Origin: AP-15 sp963774345
Lineage (GTDB): Bacteria > Pseudomonadota > Alphaproteobacteria > ATCC43930 > CGMCC-115725
DNA length: 64,000 nt
Assembly (NCBI GenBank): GCA_963774345.1
Contig: CAVZFB010000065.1
Location: 214,269 to 278,268, forward strand
Reading direction: 5' to 3'
The position numbers were made by a program, and so were the translations under genes. This document shows, in pieces, positions 35,903-44,815 of the stretch; positions within the stretch are counted from its first letter, which is position 1; every line of letters begins with the position of its first letter. Below the pieces are notes generated by a model. It was not told where the DNA came from and searched no databases. It saw nothing but the letters and a program-made list of their open reading frames with translations.

Positions 35903-35985
35903 GGTGAGCAGGTGCCCGGCAAGCAGAAGGGCGCCGATGGCGATCATCGCGGCTCCTGAGCACCGGGTCACCGCCTGACTGGACG
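35903..35985 (-). pseudogene. LysE-family exporter C-terminal scrap
   Basis: 'AVTRCSGAAMIAIGALLLAG' then HLLT-stop is the last helix of RhtB/LysE-type amino-acid exporters. Nothing of the upstream gene is present. 35986-36303 contains the hairpin at 36069 and otherwise no recognised gene. Confidence 0.5.
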
Positions 35986-36068
35986 AACCGCTACCAGGTG
36001 GGTCGTACCGGCGGTAGCTGGCCGTTGCCGCTGCCGCCCGTCTTGCGGGTCGGTGCCGCGCTGGATAT

Positions 36069-36110
36069 CCGCGGAAACCTTGTGAAAGCGTGCACAAGAC
36101 GTTTCCGCGG
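36069..36110. repeat. Hairpin repeat, copy 2
   Basis: CCGCGGAAAC-CTTGTG pairs with CACAAGACGTTTCCGCGG (a 2-base bulge) around loop AAAGCGTG. Core TTGTGAAAGCG.GCACAAGACGT is shared with 20639-20668. Confidence 0.6.
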
Positions 36111-36303
36111 AAACGCCGAGAAGATACTGAACTGGGGTTTGCGGCCCCGCCTGTCGGATCTGATGCGGCTGTGGCCGAACCCGTCCCGGCCAGGACGCCG
36201 CGCTGGACCGAGGAATTGCGATGTAATGAAGTCGTTCGTTTTATCCGACGGCTGGCCAGCCAATATCACCTAAGATGATCCTTCGATCACAGTAAGTCCC
36301 GTA

Positions 36304-37227
36304 ATGGAGGACCGTAGGTCCGTGGACCTGCCGGACCAGCCAGACGTACCTGACCGCGCCGAGCGTGCTCGCGACGCCAGCGCGGCCCGGCCCCAGATGC
36401 GGGAAATGCCCGACCCGGATGAGCGCGGCCGGGCCTACGAGGCAGCGCGGGCGCACGTTTCCGCGGACACGACCGAACACGGGAGTTACTGGGCCGAGGT
36501 CCCGAGGTTCACGCAGATGTGGGCAGACCACCAGAGACGCTGGCCGGAGCGGCAGGCCCCTGCCGAACCGGACCGTTCGGCCGATCTGGCGGGGACGTAC
36601 CGCAGCAGGGGCGGCTTCAAGCTGGACCCGGAACGGCACGCCGAAACCGTCGGGGCAATCGGCCAGATGCGAAAGGCCGAGCCGTCGATTTCAGCGGATA
36701 TGCAGGCGGTCGAGAAGGAAAATGCCTGCGGCGGCTGGCTGGCAGGCTTCGACCGCCGCATCAAGGGCGATGACCGCCTGAAGGAGAAGGTGGCCGAACA
36801 GGCAGCAGCCGAGCCGGACAAGTCATCGTCCGCAATCCTGCGGAAAATCCCAGACGCTTTGCGCTTCACGTGCTGCTTCGAGCCGGACAACTACAGCAGG
36901 GGCTATTACGACATGAAGACACGGCTGGAGGACGCAGGACATGAGATGTACCAGAGCACGAACTACTGGGGCGATCCCGAGTACAAAGGAATCAACACGC
37001 GGTGGATAACCCAGCAGGGACAGCGGTTCGAGGTGCAGTTCCACACACCCGAGAGCTTCCACGCCAAGCAGCAGGTGACCCACGAAGCATATGAACGGTT
37101 GCGTAGCCCGCAGACCACTGACGAGGAACGTCGCGAGCTCGAGGATTTCCAGCGTAGGGTGTCGTCCCACATAAAGGTCCCAGACGGCGCCGCAGACATT
37201 CCGGACTTCAAGAAGAAAGGGTTATAG
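36304..37227 (+). CDS. Candidate toxin with RelA/SpoT-like nucleotidyltransferase fold
   Basis: 307 residues from ATG 36304; GTG 36322, after GGAGG, is an equally good start. Residues ~1-110 are charged and low in conservation. The C-terminal half has 'ILRKIPDALRFTCCF', 'YYDMKTRLEDAGHEM', 'NYWGDPEYKGINTRWITQQG', 'QRFEVQFHTPESFHAKQQVT', 'HEAYERLR'. The order I-x-D-x-L-R, NYW, Y-x-G-I-N, FEVQFHT, TH parallels the (p)ppGpp synthetase pattern (I-D-I-x-G-x-R, KDYI, NGYRSLH, VEVQIRT, AEH). A toxSAS or polymorphic-toxin C-terminal cassette is the inference. A small gene starts directly after its stop. Lower GC than its flanks. Confidence 0.6.
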   Translation: MEDRRSVDLPDQPDVPDRAERARDASAARPQMREMPDPDERGRAYEAARAHVSADTTEHGSYWAEVPRFTQMWADHQRRWPERQAPAEPDRSADLAGTYRSRGGFKLDPERHAETVGAIGQMRKAEPSISADMQAVEKENACGGWLAGFDRRIKGDDRLKEKVAEQAAAEPDKSSSAILRKIPDALRFTCCFEPDNYSRGYYDMKTRLEDAGHEMYQSTNYWGDPEYKGINTRWITQQGQRFEVQFHTPESFHAKQQVTHEAYERLRSPQTTDEERRELEDFQRRVSSHIKVPDGAADIPDFKKKGL

Positions 37228-37491
37228 GTGCCAGACAAGATCACTTACTATGCTGTCATCGGCGAGGATCGGACGATCGACAATCCGTACGGGCTGGTAC
37301 GCCGACTGGAATTCGACGGCGACGGGTTCACCGACGAGGGCCTGAGGAAGGACTTCAGTTGGGCATTCACCCCTGCGATCGTCGAGTGGAAGCACGGCGA
37401 CTTTGCTGACGAACTCGTCGAGGTCAGCCACGAACAGGCCGAAAGGATCGTCCGGTACTTTCGCGAGCGCTGGGGGCCGCACGGCCAGTGA
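37228..37491 (+). CDS. Putative antitoxin/immunity protein of the 36304 toxin
   Basis: 87 residues from GTG 37228, which follows the toxin stop with no gap; AAAGGG lies in the toxin's last codons. 'ITYYAVIGEDRTIDNPYGLV', 'RRLEFDGDGFTDEGLRKDFS' and 'EVSHEQAERIVRYFRERWG'. Small and acidic, no membrane segment, so it would act in the cytosol. No database family recalled with certainty; the role is inferred from position and size, as in toxin-immunity pairs. Confidence 0.55.
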   Translation: MPDKITYYAVIGEDRTIDNPYGLVRRLEFDGDGFTDEGLRKDFSWAFTPAIVEWKHGDFADELVEVSHEQAERIVRYFRERWGPHGQ

Positions 37492-37649
37492 TCATCCACC
37501 GGACACACTGCTGGCGATGCCCAGGAACACGATGACCAGGATCATCTCGGTTCGTCGCGCGCGGGATGAGGTGGTGGTGATCTATCAAGGCTGAGGACTT
37601 TGACCAGGCGTTCGATCGCGGGGAGGATGTCTCGTCCGCTCTCGACCTG

Positions 37650-37815
37650 GCGGCGGCAGGCCGGTATCACGCCCCGCGGACTGGTCGACTGCCTCATCGC
37701 CGCTGTCGCCAAGCGGCACGAGGCGGCGCTGCTTGCCTGCGACGTCGACCTGGATCGCGTGGCCCGTGTCATAGGCATCCAGCTGGACCATTCAGCGGGG
37801 CCGGAACGGCCGTGA
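37650..37815 (+). pseudogene. PIN-domain (VapC-like) C-terminal fragment
   Basis: 'GITPRGLVDCLIAAVAKRHE' and 'AALLACDVDLDRVARVIGIQ' match the last two acidic-residue motifs of VapC toxins. The N-terminal 'DTN/S' half is absent. It lies just after the toxin-immunity pair and overlaps the 3' end of the SEC-C gene. Confidence 0.65.
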
Positions 37816-39867
37816 GCCCGCAGGTATCCCCAGGCGCCGCCGGAGCTCTCCCGCGTCCGGCAGCATGCCGGTGTCCTTGCCTTCGGCTTCCGCACGGCGG
37901 AGTCGCCACTCGCAGTCGTCGATCATCGCAAGCACCCGGTCCAGCGCGGCGCCCTCGGCGGCAACCGCCTCGGCGGGGGTCATTCCGGCCTTGTCGCGGG
38001 ATTCCAGCACCGAGAGGTAGCCGAGTTCGCGGTTGATCTCGCGCGCGACCTCGTCCAAGCCGTGCTCGACCGGTAGGAAGTACCCCTCCAGGATGAGCCG
38101 CCGTTGCTCAGGCAAGGACACGCCCTCAATGCCGAGCCGCCGGCACGTGGCCTCGCGGCTGTCCGGCCCGTCCCCGGCTTCGGGTGGCGTACCGGCCAGC
38201 TCCTCCGCGGTCAGGGCGCTGCGTCGCGTCACGTCGGCCGGGCAGCCCGCGGCCGAAGCCGCCGCCAGCACGACAGCCTCCAGGTCGGCGGCCCGCCGCA
38301 CGGAATTCGCGTTCACCGTGAAACCCTTCACGCCGCGCCGGATGGTCCCGAGGTTGGTGAGCCGACCCGGCTGGATCTCGCCGGCGTACTCGATCTCGTC
38401 CGGCGTGTTGCGTGTCCAGAAGCGCCCGGGCAGCGACTTGAGATAGGCGTAGTAGCCGTCCGCGTTCCTGATCGGCGGGCTGGGCGGCTCCAGGCAGGGC
38501 CGGATCAGGAGAGGCCAGACCTTCCGAGCGGAACCAACCTCGATCCTCGTTTCGCACCACCGGTACTCGTCGCCGTCGCCGGTCTGGAAGACCGGCGACG
38601 ACTGCCCGGCGAACTGCGACAGCAGCCGTTCGCCGAACAGCGGCACGCTTCCCGGCGCGACCGGACCGCCGGGAAACAGCCCCTCGGCGGCCTCGCGGAG
38701 GTCGCGGGGCAGGATGCCCATCCCGCCGAGCGCCTGCAGGTGCCGGCCGCCGCCCTCCGGCCGGGCTCCGTCCGGCAGCAGCCGGCCGACCACGATGTCC
38801 AGCCGCCGGACCGACAGCGAGAACATCCGGTCACGCTGCGGCACCCGCTGCGGCCCGCCGACCAGGCTGCGCAGGGACAGTTCCGACCCGGGCCTGACCG
38901 AACTCACCTCGTACATGTCCACCGGCTCGGCCAGCCACTCGCCCAGCAGGGCACGCTCGTCCTCGCGCAGCAGGTGGCCCCGGGCGGCGAGGAATCGCCG
39001 GGCGGCGCCGCCGTCGAAGATCGCGAGGTCGAGCGCGAGCATGGCGGCGTGCGGCGCGCCAATGGCGCACGCGGCCATCCGGTCAGCCACCATCCGGTTC
39101 GATCCCCGCCGTGCATAGGTGGCGAGCATCGCGTACAGCGCCGGGGCGCGGTGGGGGAGCGGATGTACGCCGCATTCCAGGTCCCTGACCCGGCAGCACG
39201 CCTTGTACTTGCGGCCTGACCCGCACGGGCACGGCTGGTTCCGGGAGGCGCGCTCGCTTCCCCGCGCAGGCTGCCGCAGCCGGTCCAGCGGCCGGAGCAA
39301 CGGCTCGGCGATATCGTCGGAGCCGATCGTCAAGGCCAGTTCCGAGGCCCGGGCCCAGTTCCCCGCGCACAGCTCGTACTCCAAGGCGTCGCGGACCGCC
39401 GGGAGCAGGTCCTCCTCGACCCGCAGGCACGACTCGATCAGTTGTCGCGCCCGGTCGGACCGGCCCGATCCCTCCTCCGCCCGGGCCCGCAGCAGCATCG
39501 GGAGCGCGGGATGCCCCGAACCCTCCAGCGCCGCGATGCCCTGCGCCCACGGGTGTTCGGCCGTCGTCCCCGGCACCACGGCGGTCTCTACCGCCTCCGC
39601 CACCAGGTCTATCACCGTCGGCTTGGCCAGCCAGGGCACCAGGGTGACGGCGCGCCCGGCCGCCAGCCCGGAGATGCACGCGAGCGCCTCCCCGGCATCG
39701 CCCACATCCAGCCGCCCGCGCGGGCCGAGCTCGAGGTGGGTCAGCAGCCACCGGGGGATGCCTGCCCGCGCGGCGAGCCCGGCCGCCGCCGAGTCGTCAC
39801 CAGCGCGCAGCGCTGTGGCCAGCTCACGACAGACCGCAATTTCCGGCAGCATCTCTCCCGCGGTCAC
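37792..39867 (-). CDS. Large protein with SEC-C zinc motif
   Basis: 691 residues. SEC-C motif 'NQPCPCGSGRKYKACC' (C-x-C-x8-C-C) near residue 213-228, which binds zinc and often serves as a protein or nucleic-acid contact. The first ~200 residues look like helical repeats ('ALRAGDDSAAAGLAARAGIP', 'LLRARAEEGSGRSDRARQLI'). The C-terminal 460 residues are alpha/beta without a recognised catalytic motif. SEC-C proteins are frequent in accessory or defence contexts. Function unknown; the motif is certain. Confidence 0.75.
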   Translation of the reverse strand: MTAGEMLPEIAVCRELATALRAGDDSAAAGLAARAGIPRWLLTHLELGPRGRLDVGDAGEALACISGLAAGRAVTLVPWLAKPTVIDLVAEAVETAVVPGTTAEHPWAQGIAALEGSGHPALPMLLRARAEEGSGRSDRARQLIESCLRVEEDLLPAVRDALEYELCAGNWARASELALTIGSDDIAEPLLRPLDRLRQPARGSERASRNQPCPCGSGRKYKACCRVRDLECGVHPLPHRAPALYAMLATYARRGSNRMVADRMAACAIGAPHAAMLALDLAIFDGGAARRFLAARGHLLREDERALLGEWLAEPVDMYEVSSVRPGSELSLRSLVGGPQRVPQRDRMFSLSVRRLDIVVGRLLPDGARPEGGGRHLQALGGMGILPRDLREAAEGLFPGGPVAPGSVPLFGERLLSQFAGQSSPVFQTGDGDEYRWCETRIEVGSARKVWPLLIRPCLEPPSPPIRNADGYYAYLKSLPGRFWTRNTPDEIEYAGEIQPGRLTNLGTIRRGVKGFTVNANSVRRAADLEAVVLAAASAAGCPADVTRRSALTAEELAGTPPEAGDGPDSREATCRRLGIEGVSLPEQRRLILEGYFLPVEHGLDEVAREINRELGYLSVLESRDKAGMTPAEAVAAEGAALDRVLAMIDDCEWRLRRAEAEGKDTGMLPDAGELRRRLGIPAGSRPFRPR

Positions 39868-39927
39868 CGCAGGAGCATACCGCCAGGCGCGGATCAGGGC
39901 CGGCCATCACGGCTTCGATGGCATTGC

Positions 39928-40275
39928 TCACTGGACGACTCCGCTGAATCGCTCGGCTCGGAACGCGGAATCATCACCAAGGTGGAAATAGATGTGACCC
40001 TCGAGCGTGCCATCGGGGTTGAGTGCGGCCCAGCCGCGGCCGCTCACCTCGTCGCCCTCGTCGGAGCCTTGCCACGAGAACTCAACGCCCGGCTCCCCAT
40101 CGCGTTCAGCGTCGCGGCAGTCGAGTTCTCCCGTCACCACGATGAAGCCCAGACTGCCGAGGCCGTCATCATCGAACTCGATGAAGCCGGGCTGGACGAG
40201 ATCGACGGCCTCCTGATCCCAGTTGTCCATCTCGGTGATACGCCACCGGCCTATGATGCTCGTACTCTTGGACAT
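39928..40275 (-). CDS. Conserved small protein of unknown function
   Basis: 115 residues from ATG 40275. 'SIIGRWRITEMDNWDQEAVD', 'FIEFDDDGLGSLGFIVVTGE', 'FSWQGSDEGDEVSGRGWAAL' and 'GHIYFHLGDDSAFRAERF' recall a family of single-domain bacterial proteins with a small beta-barrel look. Acidic, no signal peptide. Lower GC than neighbours. 60 bases from the start of the SEC-C gene, same strand. Confidence 0.65.
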   Translation of the reverse strand: MSKSTSIIGRWRITEMDNWDQEAVDLVQPGFIEFDDDGLGSLGFIVVTGELDCRDAERDGEPGVEFSWQGSDEGDEVSGRGWAALNPDGTLEGHIYFHLGDDSAFRAERFSGVVQ

Positions 40276-40450
40276 GCCACGAGAGTAACGAGGGCGGCAA
40301 GATCACTTACGAGAACGACTTAGGAGAAGAAGCCGCGAGAGCCCGGGCGTCGGCTATCCGTTCTGCATCAAGTACAGCGGCGACTCATGCCAGCAGGCAT
40401 GACGCCGAACGATCCTCGCCCCTCGCCCGGCACGGCAACACTCAGGCCAG

Positions 40451-40753
40451 TTAGCCGTTTTTCGCGGCGGCGGCCGTACTAAGCACAGTCGCGAACGCGG
40501 TCCAGGCAACCTCGGGGACGGCGAGCACGGCAGCGGTTTGGTCGACCCGGCGGGCCAGGAATGCATAACGCACCCCGTCCCGGTCCACGTCCAGGCCGAA
40601 ATCCCGCAACTTCGCCAGCAGCTCATCGTCGCTCAGGGGTTCGGCCGAGGACCGCAGTGGCTTGCCGTTGCGCACGAGCTCGCGGCGGACATCCTCCTTG
40701 CCGTCGGCCTGCTCCTGGCAGACTCCTGGCAGATCCGGCCGATAGTGACCCAC
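40451..40753 (-). CDS. Hypothetical protein
   Basis: 100 residues. 'PLSDDELLAKLRDFGLDVDR' and 'YAFLARRVDQTAAVLAVPEV' look like a helical segment; the first ~30 residues have odd composition. No family recognised. It may be the 3' end of a larger gene with the start lost at the TetR duplication junction (~40840). Confidence 0.4.
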   Translation of the reverse strand: MGHYRPDLPGVCQEQADGKEDVRRELVRNGKPLRSSAEPLSDDELLAKLRDFGLDVDRDGVRYAFLARRVDQTAAVLAVPEVAWTAFATVLSTAAAAKNG

Positions 40754-40840
40754 GACATCTTCACGCGTTCCTCCGGTACCGTCGGTGCCAACTTATCCCC
40801 GAGGTGAGCTGGACGGGTCGAGGCGCGTTCCGTCGTTTCC

Positions 40841-40902
40841 GCCCGTACCCCGCCCCGCCGTAATCTGAGCGCCGAACGAGTTTCGTCCCCGCCCCAGCTC
40901 AC
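40841..40902. repeat. ~65-bp intergenic repeat, copy D
   Basis: Start of a longer (~400 bp) duplicate of 17002-17390 that continues into the TetR fragment. Copies A and D are the closest pair. Confidence 0.75.
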
Positions 40903-41247
40903 ATCGACGCGCCTCATCTTCCGTCGGCGCGCTGGGCCCGGCTGACGTCGCCCCGTGGCTCGAGCAGGTCGGTGATGGCCTCGCGAAGAAGGTCACCATA
41001 GGTCTCGATGCTGAGATCTCCGAGGTCGCTGACTGTCATCAGGCTGCTCAGGAGCGCCCCGAGGGCACAGCTCAGCCTGCCCGGTCGCGGGCGGGGATGA
41101 CCGGTCACCCAGGATCCGGCGGAACTGCTGCTCTATCTCCTCGTGGTCGCCGTCGTGTCCTTTGATGTGCAGGCCCGAGAGGGCTGTCTGGTTGCGCTGG
41201 TGCAGGATGAACAGCGCGGTGGGCGAGCATCGTGTCGACGAGCCCGC
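40903..41247 (-). pseudogene. TetR regulator 3' half (duplicate of 17080-17400)
   Basis: Reads 'LSCALGALLSSLMTVSDLGD', 'LSIETYGDLLREAITDLLEP' as in the intact TetR, with small indels (for example one near 41085). The HTH half is missing; identity ends at about 41247. Confidence 0.8.
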
Positions 41248-41266
41248 TGACTCGGTGATCGGATAA

Positions 41267-42986
41267 TCAGGAGCGGAGAATCCCGGTGAGTGCGGTGTTG
41301 ACCGCGGCCTGGTCGAACGGCTCCGGTTCCTCCGGCTCGTCCCCGGACGGGTACTCCACCGGGGAGTTGCCGCCGGACGCGACGCACACCGGGTAGTCCT
41401 GGCCGGGGTCGAGCGTGATCATCTTCTGCCGGGTGATCTCGTGGACCCAGTCGGCACCGAAGTCGTACACGTACGTGACCTTCGGGCCGCCCGGGGGAAA
41501 GGCGTCGCGGAGCCGGGCGTCCTCTTCGTCTTCGGTCTCTTCCAGCTCGTAGAACGGGTCGCTGTAGCGGACGCCGCCCGCGTGGAACACGTGCAGGTGA
41601 TCCCCTTCCCAGCCGAACAGGACCTGTATCGCCGCGTGCAGGTCGCCGAGCGTCGCCGTGAGCGGAAGCTGCACGCTGCGCCAGACCGGCGGCTTCGCGT
41701 TCTTGAGCGCGACCTTCAGCTGGACGCCCTGCCGGATCGTGAGCGGAGCGCCCGACGCGGCAAATGCCTCCACCGAACTGGCCACGTACTCCGCCTCGGG
41801 ATGGCCGCTCGCGCGCACCTCGGCGAGTCGTTTCGCGATGTCGTCGTCGCCGTCGATCGTGTCCCAGATGCAGCACAGGGCCTCGTCGGGCCCGGCCTCA
41901 TGGAGCGCCGCAGCGGCGGCCTCGGTGCCCACCCACTGCCAGTCCGCGCGAGCAGGCTCCGGCCCCTGACCCATCGAGAACAGGAACACGCGGGCGTGAC
42001 GCGCCGTGTGCGGCCGGGCGTCGTCGCCCGCGATCTCGCGCCAGGCAGGCCACCCGTCTTCCCTGGCCATTTCCGCGAGTTCGAGCGCCACCACGCGCAG
42101 CCGGGACGGCATTGTCCTCGGCGGCGGACAGGATTTCCCGGACCGCGTCCGCGGGGTCGCGCGCGTCCAGCCAGCTATCGGCGAGCATCTCCCGCTCGCC
42201 CGCGGAGACGTTCGCTGCCCCTTCTATGAGGTCTTCGGCCGTCAGCCCTGCGTCGAGCGGAACTGGGCACACCTCCTCCGTTAGGAGGCTTGCCACCCAC
42301 TCGCCCAGCGGCGTGACGGCAGGCGCCTTTGACGCAGCGGGTCCCGCCTTGGCGATAATGCCGAAATCGGCGAGCAGCGCCATCAGCCCCTCGATCTTCG
42401 GCATCCCGTGCGGGGAAAGTCCGGACAGCGCGCCAAGTACATCGGCATCGAGATCGCGGGAGTCGCAGATCTCGTCGGCTTCTTCAAGGACTTCCCGCAG
42501 CAGCCCGCGCCCGGCGGGCGCGTCCTCGTCCTGCAGCACGTTCAGCAGCGCCAGAACGAGAACGAGGAAGTCCCTGCCCAGGTCCCGGTCCCCGCCGCCC
42601 AGAACAGCCGAAACCGCGAAGAAGCCCTTCAGCCATGCTTCCAGCAGTCCCGTGCCGTCGTCCGGAGGCCAGCTCTTGAGTTCTGGCCCGCCGGATGCCT
42701 TACCGCCTTCCACGGTGAGCAGGCCCATGCCGACCGCGGCGCACCATGCCAGGTGAAGTTCCGGTAGGTCGGCCGCGCTCCGGACCGCCTGCGGAGCCTT
42801 GACCCCGATGATCGCGGCCGCGGCTGGCACGTCCTGCTTGCGCAGCACGCCTTTGGCGGTCAGGGCCCTCTTCCCGCCCCCGGCCCAGCCAGCCAATGAG
42901 GCCGCACGCCGGAGCACAGCGGACTTCGCGGCCAGCGCGGCGAGGTCGGGAGTACCGGACGGCGGCAGGCTTTCCGGAAGATTCAC
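41267..42986 (-). pseudogene. Plasmid pRiA4b ORF-3-like protein, one frameshift
   Basis: From ATG 42986 the N-terminal ~290 residues are a helical/winged-helix-like region ('KRALTAKGVLRKQDVPAAAA', 'LLEEADEICDSRDL'-type segments) to 'ILSAAEDNAVP'. At about 42108-42112 the frame changes and continues 'PSRLRVVALELAEMAREDGW', then the PRiA4_ORF3 domain: 'LKVALKNAKPPVWRSVQLPL', 'LHAAIQVLFGWEGDHLHVFH', 'VTYVYDFGADWVHEI'. The joined length of ~570 residues is normal for actinobacterial members. One extra base explains the shift. Function unknown. Confidence 0.8.
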
Positions 42987-43050
42987 GCAGGCACACTATC
43001 CCGGCACCGAGCGGCCTGCACGGGTAACGCTCGCCGCGTACGCTGCCCCT

Positions 43051-43260
43051 TATGCCGGAACTGAGCGACGAAGAACTGGACGCGCTGGTCGAAGAGGCCA
43101 CTTAGACAGCGGGTGACGGTGACGGTCGAGCACCCAGGCGGAGCATCGTCGCCGCGTCGCGACGGCCACCACCAGGGTCTCCGTCCTCGACGGCCCCGAG
43201 CCGCCGCCGAAAGGCGCCAGGGATCGCCGCCACCGGCCGGACGGGCGGCATGTGGCCGCG
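43051..43260 (+). pseudogene. Decayed small-protein gene
   Basis: ATG 43051 gives 'MPELSDEELDALVEEAT' and a stop. Pieces in other frames downstream ('VTVTVEHP', 'VSVLDGPEPPPKGA') resemble the rest of an actinobacterial protein that begins 'LSDEELDxLVEEATVDAY'. It is broken by a nonsense change and shifts. The rest of 43113-43361 holds no gene. Confidence 0.4.
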
Positions 43261-43361
43261 CAGTGTTGCGGGACCGATTGTGGCCGACGCCTGGTGGACC
43301 GTAGGCCCTAGTTGCCGAAGATGAGGGCGCCATCTGGGGGATCGCGGGTTGTCGCGTCGCT

Positions 43362-43392
43362 TGCATTGCTAGCGGACAATGCTAGCATTGCA
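43362..43392. promoter_or_regulatory. VapBC operator dyad
   Basis: TGCATTGCTAGC (43362-43373) and GCTAGCATTGCA (43381-43392) match at 11 of 12 positions around 7 bases, 17 bases before the vapB start. Typical of ribbon-helix-helix autoregulation. Confidence 0.75.
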
Positions 43393-43409
43393 GGCAGGAG
43401 GTGGTTCAA

Positions 43410-43655
43410 ATGGCAGCCCTCAGCATCCGAGATCTTGACGAGACCGTCAAGCGGCGTCTGCAGTCTCGCGCGGCAAGTCACGGCCGGTCGATGGAGGCCG
43501 AAGTGCGGGCGATTCTTACCGATGCCGTACGGGAGCCCGCAGACTCTGCCGGACTGTTCACGGCTGTGCTGGATCGGTTCGGTGTGCTGGGCGGGGTTGA
43601 GCTGGAACTGCCTGAGCGCACGGAGCCGGCCCGTGCCGTGGATTTCTCGGCATGA
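43410..43655 (+). CDS. vapB: VapB/FitA-type ribbon-helix-helix antitoxin
   Basis: 81 residues from ATG 43410 after AGGAGGTGG. 'MAALSIRDLDETVKRRLQSR' then 'AASHGRSMEAEVRAILTDAV' is the FitA-type RHH DNA-binding dimer. The C-terminal tail (AGLFTAVLDRFGVLGGVELE) would wrap and neutralise the PIN toxin. Overlaps vapC by ATGA. Binds the upstream dyad with the toxin for conditional autorepression (family knowledge). Confidence 0.9.
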   Translation: MAALSIRDLDETVKRRLQSRAASHGRSMEAEVRAILTDAVREPADSAGLFTAVLDRFGVLGGVELELPERTEPARAVDFSA

Positions 43656-44077
43656 TCATCCTTGACACCAACGTAGTTTCCGAACTGATGCGCCCGGAGC
43701 CAGCGTCCCAGGTGGCTGACTGGGTGCGCCGACGGGACCGTCGTGAACTGCGGATGACCTCGATCACGCTCGCCGAGATCCGCTTCGGCATCGCCAGGCT
43801 TCCAGCGGGCCGCCGCAAGCAGGCCCTGCTAGATACCGCGGACGACACCTTCCGGGCCTTCGATGAGCAGATCCTGCCAGTCGATGCAGCTGCTGCTGAG
43901 GAGTACGCGATTATTGCCAGTGCCCGCGAGCGAGCTGGGAAGCCGATCGCTGGTTTCGACGCTCTTATCGCCGCCGTCTGCCGCTCCCGCGGCGCGGTAC
44001 TTGCCACTCGCAACCTGCCTGACTTCGATGGCACCGGCGTCGAGATCATTAACCCTTGGACGTCCGCAAGCGGCTGA
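43652..44077 (+). CDS. vapC: VapC/FitB PIN-domain toxin ribonuclease
   Basis: 141 residues. Acidic PIN residues: 'MIILDTNVVSELMRPEP' (Asp5), 'ITLAEIRFGIARLP' (Glu), 'GFDALIAAVCRSRGAVLATR' (Asp), 'NLPDFDGTGVEIINPW' (Asp). PIN toxins cleave RNA with Mg2+. The start overlaps the antitoxin stop. Complete and apparently functional. Confidence 0.93.
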   Translation: MIILDTNVVSELMRPEPASQVADWVRRRDRRELRMTSITLAEIRFGIARLPAGRRKQALLDTADDTFRAFDEQILPVDAAAAEEYAIIASARERAGKPIAGFDALIAAVCRSRGAVLATRNLPDFDGTGVEIINPWTSASG

Positions 44078-44138
44078 CGGGCGCCGCCCCCCGCCGAGCG
44101 GTCCAGGGACCTGCTCCGCCGGTTCCGCCAGCCCCGTC

Positions 44139-44621
44139 CTACACGCCGAGCTGATGGCAACCTGGAGTCGAGCACCGCCGAGGCGGCCGAACGCCTCGAT
44201 GACCCGCTGCTGGTCCGTGCGGCCCCCGTTGGTGTTGGCCAGGATGACGGCGCCCGGGTGATCGGGGGAACAGCCCCGCGTAGGTGAGCACTACGTTCCC
44301 GCCGAAGCTGCTGCCGAGCACGACCGGCTGGCGTAGCCCGAGCGCGTCGCACAGGCGCCGCAGGTCATCAGCCCAGGTCCGCACGTTCCAGAACTCGGCG
44401 CTGCTGTGATCGCTGCGGCCGTGGCCCCGCAGGTCGAAGTACAGCACCTGGAAATCTTCCGCCAGCGGCCCCAGGGCAGACTTCACCGTCATGTGATCCA
44501 GCCCAGGACCGCCATGGACGGCCACCACGACCGGGCGCTCAGCGGTCGTGTCGCCCTGCGGGATGACCGACGGCCCGGACACATCGAACCACAAGGACGC
44601 ATCGCCAAGGCTGATACGCAT
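44139..44621 (-). pseudogene. Alpha/beta hydrolase, frameshifted and truncated
   Basis: 'VVVAVHGGPGLDHMTVKSAL', 'QVLYFDLRGHGRSD', 'LGLRQPVVLGSSFGGNVVLT' (nucleophile Ser in GSSFGG). In a run of five C at ~44266 the frame shifts: 'YAGLFP' should continue 'DHPGAVILANTNGGRTDQQR', which lies one frame away. The gene then ends near 44150 ('GRLGGARLQVAI'), short of the acid and His, so it is both shifted and cut. The homopolymer indel may be a sequence error; the truncation is not. Confidence 0.8.
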
Positions 44622-44642
44622 GCGACCTTCCCGCCGGGGCTA

Positions 44643-44812
44643 GCGTCTGGCAATGACCGCCTTTAGCAGGCTGCGGGTCCTTTCCCGGTCCTCGCCCCGG
44701 CCGACCTCGGCGGCGCCGAAGTCGGTCACCCCGGCGTCCGCGAGCGCCTGGATCTGCGCCGTGACCGCGTCCTCGTCCCCGACGATCGCCACGTCGCCCG
44801 GGCCCGCCGCGC
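44643..44812 (-). pseudogene. LLM/F420-dependent oxidoreductase C-terminal fragment
   Basis: 'AGPGDVAIVGDEDAVTAQIQ', 'ALADAGVTDFGAAEVG' and 'RERTRSLLKAVIARR'-stop form the usual C-terminus of an F420-dependent LLM oxidoreductase. It is cut at ~44812 by the IS66 fragment. Confidence 0.7.
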
Positions 44813-44815
44813 CCA

